Below the pieces are notes generated by a model that had not been told where the DNA came from, ran no database searches, and worked only from the letters and a program-made list of their open reading frames with translations. A DNA stretch of 64,000 bases from Crotalaria pallida (Eukaryota > Streptophyta > Magnoliopsida > Fabales > Fabaceae), in assembly GCA_037953625.1 (NCBI GenBank), contig CM075654.1, positions 49,669,001-49,733,000 on the forward strand, given 5' to 3'. The position numbers and the translations under genes were made by a program. The first letter of the stretch is position 1. Every line of letters starts with the position of its first letter. Of this stretch, positions 46,530 to 57,394 are shown in pieces.

Positions 46530-47830
46530 TTTTGCTCGGTATAATACTGACATACTTTTTCTGTTGCAGAGAAAATGGGGAAAAAAGCATCAAAGGCCAA
46601 GAAGAGTGTTGCTGCCTCGTCTAGGATGACCCAACTGGCTGCTATGAAGGCAGGCTTTGGCTCATAAGGTAAACGCCAGTCCTCCGAGCCAACACCAACG
46701 AACAGTCCAACGGTTGCTCCCCGTGCTGTTCCTGCCGATGTGGTCTTGGCAGCCGAGGGCATTGAGCAAATAGTTAACTCGGAGGCTCAGCCGAGTGCTA
46801 AAGATACTCCCGAGCGTCCACCCAAGAGGCCTCGGATGGACACTGGAAAAGGGGTAGCTGGGGAGTGGCTTAATCTGAGTAAGTCCCACAAAGGGGTCCA
46901 AGGCTCTGAAGGCATGGAGGACATAGTTGCAAAAACGGTGTGGGCGAAGAAGTTTCCTGATGGCTTCAATGCGACTGTCTTTCCACTGAAGATGCACAGG
47001 TGATGGATGCCTGGCCTCCATCAGTTTGGGAAAACAACTGCTCTGCCTTGGCCAAGAGTCTTCTAAGGGGTGCGAGCATTCTTCGCTACCTCGGTCAGCG
47101 TGGTGACGATGTTCATGCTGGCGTGGCCCCCGAAGGGAAAAAGAAATGGCAAGAAGCTGACTCTCGGGAGGATTATTTAAACCACCAGGTAGAAGCCTTT
47201 GAAAAAAGACTTCAAGCATTGGCCGCAGAGAAGGAAGAGCTGCAGAAGGATAAGCAGGAGGCCAAAGATGCCAAGGCTAGAGCCGAGGCTAACAAGGAGA
47301 CGGTTGAGAAGACTCTTGAAGAGGCTAATGAAAGGATGAGGCGCACCGAGGAAATCCTGAAGAAGGCCGAAGAGGATGCCACAACTCTTCGGGAGGCTAC
47401 AGAGAAAGCTCGGAAAGCCGAGAAAGATGCTGCAGTGGCTCGAGAGCAACTCGAGTATGCCAAGGATGAGGCCACTGGACTCGGAGCCTCCCTAGATAAG
47501 ATGAAGGCGAAATCTCTTAAGCACAAAAGGGCCGCCAAAGAGAATCTTTACAATTGGGATCATGCGGTTGAAGACTCTTTCCTCAACACCGTCGAGCAGC
47601 TCCGCATCCTGAACCCCGGCCTTGTAACCAAAGGTGTTGACCCCAACTTTGGTGTTAAAGATGGTCGGATCGTGGGTGAGAATGGAGTCGCAATAGATAT
47701 GAGTGGAAACGATCTGCCCGACCACTTTGTTGAAGAGTCTGAAGAAGACGGGGCCGAGGGTGCCGAAGGCGACGAGGAAGAAGAGGATAAATTTGATCCA
47801 GAAAGTATTGTGCTGTCTGACATAGAGTAG
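45193..47830 (+). pseudogene. Antisense accessory gene (putative gypsy-type transposon protein), spliced
   Basis: This gene runs opposite to gag-pol, as in Grande/Retand-type elements. The N-terminal part (about 45463-46495) resembles the plant 'putative gypsy type transposon' domain (Transposase_28, PF04195): IRVPFSTFEIEVLNHLGIAPS, QLHPSGWAFARAF, SLKARKDHALF. A 74-bp intron with GT (46496) and TTGCAG (to 46569), filled with ATT triplets, joins ...KAEL to EKMGKKASKAKKS in frame. The C-terminal part (47000-47830) is a long charged coiled coil (EAFEKRLQALAAEKEELQKD on) and an acidic tail. Breaks: TAG at 45202 and 45214, TGA at 45457, TAA at 46665, and a frame change at about 47000. The start at 45193 is inferred by reading through the two TAGs, each likely from TGG. 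Its function in the family is unknown to me. Confidence 0.8.
46496..46569 (+). other. Predicted intron with ATT repeat
   Basis: GTATTATT...CTGTTGCAG, 74 bp and AT-rich, with about ten ATT units. Reading through it gives a run of isoleucines and then unlikely sequence. Removing it restores a lysine-rich frame. Confidence 0.65.
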
Positions 47831-48339
47831 ATTTACCCTTGCTTTTCAACTTGATGTTTTTACCCCAATAGATGGGTTTGGACCTCTTGCTGTAATTATT
47901 CTGAATATTTATAATATCCGTCGTGATTTTGTGCTTTTCATATTATTCTTTTTGTTATGAATTCAAGTGTTAAGACCTCGAAACTCCGACACTTTAGCCA
48001 AGGTGGGTTCCTCTATCCGTAATGTAGAAAATGATTTTAAGATAATCACGTTTGAATCGGGAATCTTTTAAAGTACTTGACGAGTTATAAGCTCTTGTTT
48101 GAGCTGTTTATAATCGTTCGCGTCATAAACGATGGCTAATCGGTTATGAGGAAAAGTACGTAAATACAATGAATTCAAAAACAGAACTTTCATTTATTTG
48201 AAGCAGTAAATACAATGGGCTCGGAGTTTCGCCGAGCGTACACCATTATCAAAAATAAACAGTCCTAACATTTAGCAAATGTAATAATGAAACTAAAAAC
48301 AGAATTGAAAACAAAGAATTAAAATAGGGATGAAAAACT
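47831..48339. other. Spacer between antisense gene and integrase
   Basis: Non-coding, moderately AT-rich. It should hold 3' ends for two converging transcripts. I see no clear repeat. Confidence 0.55.
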
Positions 48340-50445
48340 TTAGCTGAAATATGCTTTAAGCTTTGCCACAATCCAAGTGTTATTGATGAGAGCACCAGAG
48401 AGAGTTTCGAGTTTGTAGGCCCCTGTTCCCATTTTGGAAGCTATTCGGTATGGCCCTTCCCAATTTTGAGCCAGTTTCCCATCTTTAGCGTTTTTGAGGC
48501 CAATGTCAGCTCTTCTTAGGACGAGGTCACCTACTTCGAATTCTCTGGGTACTACCAGGCGATTATACCCTTTTGCTTGCATTAGCTTGGCATGTCGTTC
48601 TCGCTCGGCGGCTAGATCTCTGACTTCATCAGATAGAATGAGATCTTCACACAGTAAAGTGTTATTGAGGGGGTTTGGCTGTCGTATGGTTCGGAATGAG
48701 GGGATGATCCTTTCTATCGGGATGACCGCGTCGCAACCGTAGGTAAGCCGATAAGGAGTTTCCCCCGTCGAGGTCTGTATTGTGGTGCTATATGACCAAA
48801 GTACTTCATGCAAATTATCCAGCCAATTTCCTTTTGCGCCAATGAGCCTCTTCTTAATTCCCTGGATGATGGTACGATTCACTGATTCCACTTGTCCATT
48901 GGTCTGAGGATGCTCAACCGAGGAAAAATAATGCTCAATGTTTAAAGCGTTGACCAAGTCTTGGAACGCCTTTGCTGCAAACTGAGTTCCGTTGTCAGTC
49001 ACCAGAACTTGTGGAACTCCGAACCGAGCTATGACCTGCCTTTCAAAAAACTTCTGAACCTTAGCAGACGAGATAGTTTCTAGAGGCTCGGCTTCTATCC
49101 ATTTGTTAAAGTAATCTATGGCAACTACCACCCATTTCAGCTATCCTGGTGCAGTGGGGAACTGGCCAATCAAATCCATTCCCCATTGATAGAAAGGATA
49201 TGGAGATGAAAGTGAGTGGAGTTCCTCGACCGGCTTCTGATACACATCGCTGTGGAATTGGCACTTTTCGCATCTCTTCACATGATTAATCGCATCTTGT
49301 TGAAGGGTCGGCCAGTAATATCCTGCCCTTAGAATCTTTTTGGCCAATGATTTCCCCCAACATGATGGCTTCCGATTCCTCCGTGAACCTCTTCCAGTAT
49401 CTGTTTTGCTTCAGTGGGATCTAAACATCTGAGCATAGGGCCACTGACCCCTCGGCGAAACAAAATTCCTTCAACCAGAGTAAATTGCGACGCCTTCCTG
49501 ACGAGCTTCTTAGCCTCGGTTTGATCAGCAGGCAGAGTTCCCTGTTCTAAGTAACTCGTGATCGGAGCAGTCCAACTTGGATCCACCGAAACGGAGAGGA
49601 CAACGCTAGGTCCGTGCACCATTTCTTGGATCAAAGTTTTGTTATTTCCGGGGCCTTTCGTTGAAGCAAGTTTTGAAAGAATGTCTACTCGGCCATTGCT
49701 TTCCCTTGGAATATGACAGAATTCAACTTTGGCAAACTCTAAAGACAAGAACTTCACCTTCTCAAGATACTTTTGGAGGATGGGTTCTTTGGCTTGATAA
49801 TCACCTTTAACTTGAGAGACCACCAGCTGAGAATCACTGAAAATCTTGACTTCTCGGGCCCCTACCTCCTTTGCCATTCTGAGACCAGCCATTACAGCTT
49901 CATATTCTGCCTGATTATTTGAAGTAGGAAATCCAAACTTCAAAGAATACTCAAGGGTAACACCATCAGAGTTCTCCAGGATTATTCCAGCACCTGCCCC
50001 AAGCTTGTTGCTCGATCCATCAACGTAAATGCTCCAGTCCAAGTTTGAGCTCGTCAGTGGCTCAGTGAACTCAGTGAGGAAATCAGCTAGAACCTGAGAC
50101 TTCATTGCCTTCCTTGGTTCGAAAGTGATGTCGAACTCGGAAATTTCAATGGCCCAAGTTACCATTCTTCCTGCTAAGTCGGGTTTCTGGAGAATCTGGC
50201 GGATAGGTTAAGTTGTTCTGACTTTAATGTGATGACTCTGGAAGTACTGACGCAATCTTCTGGCCGTGATGAACAAATAGAAAGCCAATTTTTCCACCTT
50301 TTGGTACCTCAGTTCTGGTCCTTGAAGCGCTCGACTAACAAAATAAACGGGGGATTCCTTGCCTGATTCTTCTCGAACTAAAACTGAACTGACCACAGAA
50401 TCACTCACTGACAGGTATAGGAAAAAAATCTCTCCTACTACCGGG
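48340..50445 (-). pseudogene. pol: Tat pol: RNase H (partial), archaeal-type RNase H, integrase
   Basis: On the minus strand: the end of the retroviral-type RNase H (SSVLVREESGKESPVYFVSR, ... RQYFQSHHIK), then a second RNase H (IYVDGSSNKLGAGAGI, NNQAEYEAV, IFSDSQLVV) of the type that marks Tat elements, the integrase zinc region (HVKRCEKCQ), and a core with all three acidic residues (AIDYFNKW, VTDNGTQF, NGQVESVNR). It ends KLKAYFS at 48340. Breaks: TAA at 50208-50210, a frame change near 49350 in a run of G and A, and TAG at 49141-49143. The 50208 TAA is CAA in the inverted copy at 52247-52249, so it arose by C to T. Confidence 0.9.
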
Positions 50446-50449
50446 CATA

Positions 50450-52342
50450 ATGCAAGACCACAACGATCCCATGGTAGTTACAGCTCGGCTAGGTAATTAT
50501 GAAGTAAAGAGGATTCTTGTTGATCAGGGAAGTTCAGCAGACATTATGTTCTTGGATCTGTTTGAAGCCCTGAGGCTGAAAAGGTCTAATCTAACTCCGT
50601 TCGAAGGAAGTTTGATTGGCTTTACTGGCCATTCGATTGTTCCCATAGGCCATATCCACCTACCAGTCACCCTGGGGGAACAACCATCCGCTCGAACAGA
50701 GATAGTAAAGTTTTTTGTCATCCAGGATCCGTCGGCGTACAACGCTATCCTCGGTCGTACTGCACTCCAGTCTTTTGGCGCCGTTGTTTCAACTATCCAC
50801 CTAGCTATGAAATTTCCAGGATCTAACGATAAGGTGGTAACGGTGCGTTCTGAACAAGAACTGGCTCGGAAGTGCTACAACATCAGCCTGGGTAAACTGA
50901 AGATTGAAGATGAAAAAATTATGCAAGAACCACTCAATAAGGGAAGTGTTAACTTGGCAGATCTTGATGTAAGGGAGGATGATGAAACCAGGCCAACCCC
51001 TCAGGGGGATTTCAAGAAGGTAATCTTGGGCTCCGATCCGTCCTGTTGTGTCAAGATTGGTGTTGGTCTTGCTGAGGAAGTTGAGAAAGAATTGACAGAA
51101 CTGCTCGTAGCAAACAAAGATTTATTCGCCTGGACCTCGGTAGACATGCCAGGCATCGACCCGAATTTCATCTGCCACAAATTAAGTGTCTATCCCGGCG
51201 CTAAACCAGTTTGCCAGAAGAAGAGGCGGATCGGAACCGAGAAAGCTCAAGCCACAGAGGAAAAGGTTGTCGAGCTGCTTGAAGCAGGGTTCATCAGGGA
51301 AGTGGTATACACCGATTGGCTGGCTAATCTCGTACTGGTCAAAAAATCCAATGGAAAGTGGAGAATGTGCGTGGATTATACAGACCTGAACAAGGTCTGC
51401 CCCAAAGACCAATATCCACTTCCTTGCATAGACAAATTAGTAGACAGCTCGGCAGGATATCAGAGACTATCCTTCATGGACGCTTATTCTGGCTACAATC
51501 AGATTCTGATGTATCCCCCGGATCAGGTGAAAACTTCCTTCGTGACTGAAAACGCTACGTACTGTTATAATGTCATGCCCTTTGGGCTCAAGAACGCTGG
51601 GGCAACTTACCAGCGAATGATGAAGGAAGAAGATCATGCCAAGGACTTGAAAACCATTCTTGACAGAATTCGGCAGTACGATATGAGGCTGAATCCTGAA
51701 AAATGCACCTTTTGGGTTCCTGCTGGATCATTCCTCGGATTTATGCTCACTGAACGAGGAATCGAAGCAAACCCTGAAAAATGTCGAGCTATCCTCGAGA
51801 TGAAGAGTCCATCTGACATTAAGGGTGTACAGCAATTGGCAGGGCGGGTAGCAGCTCTTTCTAGATTCTTATCCCAATCAGCTCAGAAGGCCCTACCATG
51901 GTACCAATTGTTGAAGAAGGAAAAAGAGAAGGCGTTTGAGTGGAACGATGCATGCGAAAAGGCCTTCACTGACCTTAAGCAATATCTGGCATCCCCCCCG
52001 ATCCTATCTAGCCCCGTAGTAGGAGAGATTCTGTTCCTATACCTGTCAGTGGGTGATTATGTGGTCAGTTCAGTTTTAGTTCGAGAAGAATCAGGCAAGG
52101 AATCCCCCGTTTATTTTGTTAGCCGAGCGCTTCAAGGACCAGAACTGAGGTACCAAAAGGTGGAAAAATTGGCTTTCTGTTTGGTCATCACGGCCAGAAG
52201 ATTGCGTCAGTACTTCCAGAGTCATCACATTAAAGTCAGAACAACTCAACCTATCCGCCAGATTCTCCAGAAACCCGACTTAGCAAGAAGAATGGTAACT
52301 TGGGCCATTGAACTTTCCGAGTTCGACATCACTTTCGAACCT
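50450..52342 (+). pseudogene. pol: Inverted protease-RT-RNase H block
   Basis: Open frame on the plus strand, opposite to the rest of this element. Protease: VKRILVDQGSSADIM (catalytic D) about residue 24. RT: WRMCVDYTDLNKVCPKDQYP, DAYSGYNQI, MPFGLKNAGATYQRMM. Retroviral-type RNase H: VSSVLVREESGKESPVYFVS to SHHIKVRTTQP. The RT jumps from RMMKE to EDHAKDL, so the segment with the catalytic YVDD box, about 25-30 residues, is missing in frame (near 51625). The enzyme cannot be active. The last 330 bp match, inverted, 50128-50445. The frame then runs into unrelated gag sequence at a GTAACTTGGGCCATTGA repeated at 52294 and 52343. Confidence 0.88.
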
Positions 52343-52356
52343 GGTAACTTGGGCCA

Positions 52357-53025
52357 TTGAATAGGTACACTGCCAGTATGTCACAGCCAAAATCCTATCA
52401 TTCATTAGCTGGAGTTGCACAGAGACCAGACGAGTCTCTACGAGACTACTTAGCTCGGTATCAACAGGAGGCTAGTGGCATATCGGGTTTACAATCTGGA
52501 GTATCTGTTCTATTGCTTACTCAAGGGCTACGAGACGAAGATTTTAAGGATTGTTTGATAGGAGAACCACCCAAGGATATGGCCGAGCTCAGGGAAAGGT
52601 CCAGGAAGTTTGTAAATTTGGAAGAATTTCACAGAATTAGTACTATGGCGCTGGGTAAGGAAGAGCGTCAAGAGCAACGTCCTTGGCAAAACGATCGGTT
52701 TCGAGATGGTAGAGGGAGGAAGGATAAAAGAGAGAGAGAGAGAGGAGAAAAACTTCCTTCTAAAGGCAAATATGACGAATATACTCAGCTTACAGTACCA
52801 AGGAGTCAAATCCTTCGTGAGACAATGCACACCGAGATGCGCAATATTACTAGGCCTCCAGCTTTGAGAAAAGCTGCTCAGAAAGACAAGACCAAGTATT
52901 GTGACCATCATGGTGGATGGGGACATACCACTGACCAGTGCACTATGTTAAAAGACTTGATTGAAGAAATGGTGAGGGACGGAAAGCTTCAACAATACAT
53001 TGGCGAAGCAATGAGGAGCGAATAA
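52357..53025 (+). pseudogene. gag: C-terminal half of Tat gag, misplaced
   Basis: Reads NRYTASMSQPKSYHSLAGV, QRPDESLRDYLARYQQEASG, TQGLRDEDFKDCLIGEPP and then a basic region and a knuckle CDHHGGWGHTTDQC, as in Tat gag. It is on the plus strand directly after the RNase H block, with its N-terminal half on the other strand at 53182-54103. The end (MRSE, stop) is made by the junction at about 53014 with the near-LTR sequence 53015-53181. Confidence 0.82.
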
Positions 53026-53181
53026 GTGTAAAGGTTTCTGGTTTGTGATGTTGCAAATGAGTGTAAAGGGTTCGAATACCCCTCAAAACTCCTCAACTTC
53101 CTTCCTTCCACGATGCACCGGTTGGGCCTAAAGCCCATTAACCCACTCAGCCACCCACAGGGAAAGACGTGGCAGTTATTG
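53015..53181. repeat. Inverse copy of 44811-44975
   Basis: 167 bp nearly identical to the reverse complement of sequence beside the left LTR. It forms the right edge of the inverted block and abuts the gag remnant. Confidence 0.85.
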
Positions 53182-54103
53182 CAGGTAGGGAATTGAACCA
53201 TCGCAAAGGTGCCGAGCCCAAAGTCATTGAGAAAGCGCGACATTTCATGAAGTCCCCTCCTCCATAAAACATCATGGAGGATTCGTAAGCCGCAATATGG
53301 TCCATCGGGTCAGTTGTCCCGGTATAGCGAGGAATATTTTGATGTCCTACATAAGTCTGCGGGGTTTGATATGCCATGATCTCTACTATGAAAGGGTGGC
53401 CAGGATGAGGTTCGCCGGTAATACGCTCGGGAACCACGTTCGGGTTGAACGGTGGAGGAGGAGGAAGGTTATTTGGGTTGCCGGAAGCCACGCGAGGGCC
53501 TTGCTCGGCTGTTCTTGCCATGCTCTGCTGCTGAAGAGCAGCAATAGCCTGGTTCTGTTTCTCAATCAATGAAGTCTGAGTTCTCAAAATTTCCATGATT
53601 GACTCTTCTCTCCTTCGAGCCGAAGAGGTAGTCAAGTAAGACCTGCCCTCAGTTTCACTGGAACGTGGACCGCCTTGAAGCGTTCCAAAGTGGCCCCTCG
53701 TCAAGTGAGGTACTTCTCTTTGGGATCTATCGGCTCGAGAATGGTCATGACAAGCGGAACGTTCTACTCGACGGGCCCGATTAGTTCGTGATCCAGAAGG
53801 GGCCCTCCAAGCTACGTGTGGTCCAGAATCTGCAGTATCGTGCCACTCTGAGACATGACCATCAGGAACAGTGTGAGAGTTAGATCGTCCTCCACCGCCT
53901 TCAATAATGGGAGGAACTAGAGCTTGTGCCTGAAGCGGATTTTCAGGAGGAACTTGAGGGGGTGGGTTAACAGGAGGAGCCTGATTGCCTCCAGGGGGCC
54001 CTCCCGGAGCGATCCTGTCCCTGATATTTCCTCTTCCGTTTTTGGGTGGCCTCCCACGGAGGCGACGACGGAGATCTCCTCCATTATCGTTGTCGTTTGC
54101 CAT
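53182..54103 (-). pseudogene. gag: N-terminal half of Tat gag
   Basis: Starts ATG at 54101-54103 (MANDNDNGGDLRRRLRGRPP), soon after the primer site. A proline-rich segment, an arginine-rich stretch, a possible coiled coil (SLIEKQNQAIAALQQQS) and the gag core start (YTGTTDPMDHIAAYESSM, FSMTLGSAPLRWFNSLPA) follow. It stops matching gag at about 53182, where the inverted block begins. The rest of gag is on the other strand (52357-53025). Confidence 0.88.
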
Positions 54104-54156
54104 GAAAATAGTGGATGTGGGAATACTAGTTATTCGTTTCCCACAGACGGCGCCAA

Positions 54157-54791
54157 TGTAGTGTCCTTAAACATTGTATGTCATTAACCCTCTAAGTGCT
54201 CAAGATTTTGGCAACCAGGAGCCCAAAAGAGGATCGGGTGTTGATGTATGACTTATGGTATTTCCGTAGTTCCAGTTGGGAAAAACAGGGTCTCCCTAGT
54301 CAACGTGTGTGAAGAGTGTCAACTTAGGGATGCGAGTACTTACCTGAAACCCTAGCTGTGATGAGCTATTTATAGGGTTTGGAGGAGGCTGATATTGGTC
54401 GTTTGGGCCCTGTATCAAAGTTGTGCTGAACCAGGATTCTGTGAGATAATATCGGATAATTATGCTTCTAGAATCTGGATAGGATCAGCTGAAGATCTCA
54501 TGTCTAGGCTGTTGCGAGAATCTAGGAGAGATTTGCGGAAGGGATAAGAAGCCTCGGCGAGCTTGAGCTTATCCACGATCCGATGGTATGTCTCGGTCCT
54601 AGAGTCCCGAGCCTGATGGATTGGGGACCGATCGTAAGGCTCGGTTCTATCAAGTCCGAGCCTGGCCCTCTTGTATGCTCGGAGCCCATGAGTCCGAGCG
54701 AAGGACTTTCATGACAGGTAAACCGAGTAAAATGCCCTTAGAGGAACCCTTTGGTAAGACTTGGGTCCGTATGTGGTCGGCAGACCCTACA
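54157..54791 (-). repeat. 5' LTR of the Tat-type element
   Basis: 635 bp, the same length as its partner. The primer-binding site follows one base away on the minus strand. Confidence 0.9.
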
Positions 54792-55006
54792 TTTTCTGGG
54801 ATACAATGAAAGTGTGACAAAATATAATACTGGTTTTATTAGTATATTCATTATTATGTGCAATTTATTTTTATTTTATTTTTGTGCTCGCAAGAGCAAT
54901 CCAAATAAGTTGTTTTTTGAGACCTCATCAATTCTAGTGTAAATTGATGAGAAGTGACTATTATATCTTGGAGGGTATAAGCCATTGGAGGCCTCTTACA
55001 TCAAGT

Positions 55007-56717
55007 CACTACAAAAAAAAGTGCAATTTGCGATAGTTTTTTTCAGGTAATTTGCGGCGGTTATAACTGACGCAAGACAAATTTGCGGCAGTTTTAAAAG
55101 CGACATGTACGTCTGTTGGGAATCAAATTCTGCAGCGGTTTTTGGAACTGCTGTAGAATTTTGGGGCTGAAATTTGCGACGGTTTTGAACCGCCGCAAAT
55201 TTCAAATCTGAAAAATCCATGAAAATAGCATCAGTTTGTAACCGCCGCAAGATGCCTGTTAATATTTATAAAAACACATGCATTCCGACGGTAACTTTTG
55301 CAATAAGCATAGGATAATAGATGAAAAAAGCTCTTTATAAATGTCCACTTATCTATTATGTAAAGAAAACGAACTGTCCACCTCACTCCGAATTTCAAGT
55401 TCCCTCTTTGCCAACATTCTCCGTAACTTTTGTAATTAACTCACCACTTTCCCTCCCCGATTAGCTTCTAGGAATGCAAGTTTCTAGCGCACGTCAACTA
55501 GAGCCGTGTGTCATGTGAAAGTTCAGCCCTATGAAAGTAATGTTGCTCCTTTCCTTTGTATATCCTAACTCAGTATCAAGCAAAACAAGTTAACAACACA
55601 TCATATGTATAATACATGTTTATTCTTGATGCTCTTCTCAAATCCAATCAAAATTCAAATCTTCGTTGTTTCTCACTTTAGTTGATATCACTTACAAGTT
55701 TGATACATCCATGTACTAATTGTTACATGTAATTGAATTCAAAGACTAAATTGCAAGTAAAATTTAAAAATTAAGGGTCTATTTCTTTCAGTATTTTTCA
55801 TAGGAAAGAGTGATTATTTTGATATATCAATCACACCACTTGCACTTTGTTAGGCTTTTACAAAAAGAGCAAAAGCTGCCAAACAAGCTGAAATTCAGCT
55901 TTTTCAAGAAGCAATTTTTGCAGCTTATCAAAAATTCACTCATCAAAATAACTCTCATAGAATCACTCTATTTTTAACTTATACAAACAGTCCCTAAGTT
56001 GCAAATTTATTCTACTATCGTGATTCCCATGGGCATTTAACATAAGCAGTTTCTTATTCATGAATAAGCATTATGAATTAAGTTGCCAAATGAATAATGA
56101 ACTCTTACCTTGATTCAATTTAATCCAGAATCTCCTATACCAAAAACGAAAGTTCAGGAATAAAACTCAGATTACCAAACAAATCATAAACTAAAACTCA
56201 TATTAGGGTTTTCTATTCCCAATTTCAGAGAATCAAACTAAGAATAAGGATTAAGGAATATTTGTAAAAGAACTCACGAATTAGGGATTTTCGTTCTCGA
56301 TTTCAGAGAATCGAACCAAGAAGAAGGTTTCAAATCGAATTGGTGTTGAACAACAACAGCGGCGATGGATGGCGGTGTCGGTGAACGACTTTGTCAAACG
56401 AGTTCTTCATCTATGCTCTATTCTTTTCTCCACCGATGCTCCAATGAGTTCTGTTGTCCATCGAAGTTTGTAATGAGAGAGGGTTTGGGGAAAATTTCAT
56501 TTGGGAGCAGAGGAGTGAAACGCGAGATTTTGAGAGAGTCATGGGAGGATGAAAGTGAAGAAACAAAAGAGAAGAAACGTGTGAGTGGTATGTGCGAGAC
56601 TTGCAATTCACGTGCCTTAGGTAACTATCGCGAAATGTACAGAAAAATTAAACAACGACGACGGTTTACAAAACCGCCGCTAATAATTCCCCATAATTTA
56701 CAACTTTTCTTGTAGTG
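55007..56717. mobile_element. CACTA (En/Spm-type) non-autonomous element
   Basis: 1,711 bp with ends CACTACAAAAAAAA and CTTGTAGTG and a 3-bp duplication AGT (55004-55006 and 56718-56720). The subterminal regions hold repeated GCGGCGGTT / AACCGCCGC motifs in both orientations (55045-55255 and 56655-56690), as CACTA transposases bind. No transposase gene. The interior includes a direct repeat of about 75 bp (TTTCAGAGAATC, at about 56225 and 56300). The frame at 56365-56715 reaches into the terminal repeat and is not considered a gene. Confidence 0.88.
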
Positions 56718-56865
56718 AGTGATTCCACTTGTGGCGTCAAATACTCTTAAGCCCAGTGCACTTGTGCACGCCTCAGTCAATCTTTTATTATAATAAGTAT
56801 TTTTATCTTTATTTTTAAATTAATATTATTGTTGATTATTTAATTTCTTTTGCTATTTTTCCAAT

Positions 56866-57030
56866 ATCGAGGGCCAACAGAGAATATAGTTACCGAGGGG
56901 CCAACCCTTGATAATATGAAAATTAGATACTGAGGACATATCTCTCGATAATGGAGAAATTAATTACCGAGAGCGCACCCCTTGATAATGTGTAAGTTAG
57001 TTACCAGGGCATATCCCTTAGAAATTTCTC
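56866..57030. repeat. Imperfect tandem repeats of about 50 bp
   Basis: Three to four diverged units with TACCGAG/TACTGAG...CCCTTGATAAT...GAAATTA. Non-coding and of unknown origin. Confidence 0.55.
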
Positions 57031-57254
57031 TTTTAAAATTAAGAAAAATACAATTATTAAAATCATGAAATACCTATATAAATTAAAAAACAATCAGAAT
57101 ATTAGCACCTAAACATTTCTCAAAAAATAAAATTAAAGTATCAAAATGTGGATTACAATATTATTAATTAAAAAGATGCAATAAAGTCTTGAAAAATAAT
57201 CCAAACAAAGTCTTACCAAAGTACATATACATGTTAAACAAAAATGTTATTGAG

Positions 57255-57394
57255 ACATCTGTATTTGACATCAGATGTAAACACCTGCCTTTTTTGGTAA
57301 AAAGTGGTGGATCCTGTAAGAAAGAGAAACTGCAGGACCCACCAGTTTTAACCTGAAAAGGCAGGTGTTCTGTATAGATGTCAAATACAGATGT
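57255..57394. repeat. Foldback MITE-like hairpin
   Basis: 140 bp with arms ACATCTGTATTTGACATC and its complement, extending inward through ACACCTGCCTTTT and GGTGG(A/G)TCCTG. Possible TTGA flanks on both sides. It would form a long stem; superfamily unclear. Confidence 0.6.

Larger units (their letters stand above)
43959..54791 (-). mobile_element. Tat-type Ty3/gypsy element, rearranged
   Basis: A 10.8-kb element with 635-bp LTRs (43959-44593 and 54157-54791), near-matching flanks (GTTTC and TTTTC), a minus-strand primer site TTGGCGCCGTCTGTGGG (54140-54156) and a polypurine tract by the left LTR (44594-44602). Two features place it in the Tat group: a second, archaeal-type RNase H, and an antisense accessory gene between integrase and the 3' LTR. 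The middle is scrambled. Gag is cut at about 53181, a plus-strand block (about 50446-53181) carries protease-RT-RNase H and the C-terminal half of gag, and the RNase H part occurs twice in inverted orientation. It inserted one base from the SINE 2 duplication. Confidence 0.88.

Noticed and set aside
56365..56715. 116-residue protein in the CACTA element
   Set aside because: Runs into the terminal inverted repeat and has no family resemblance.
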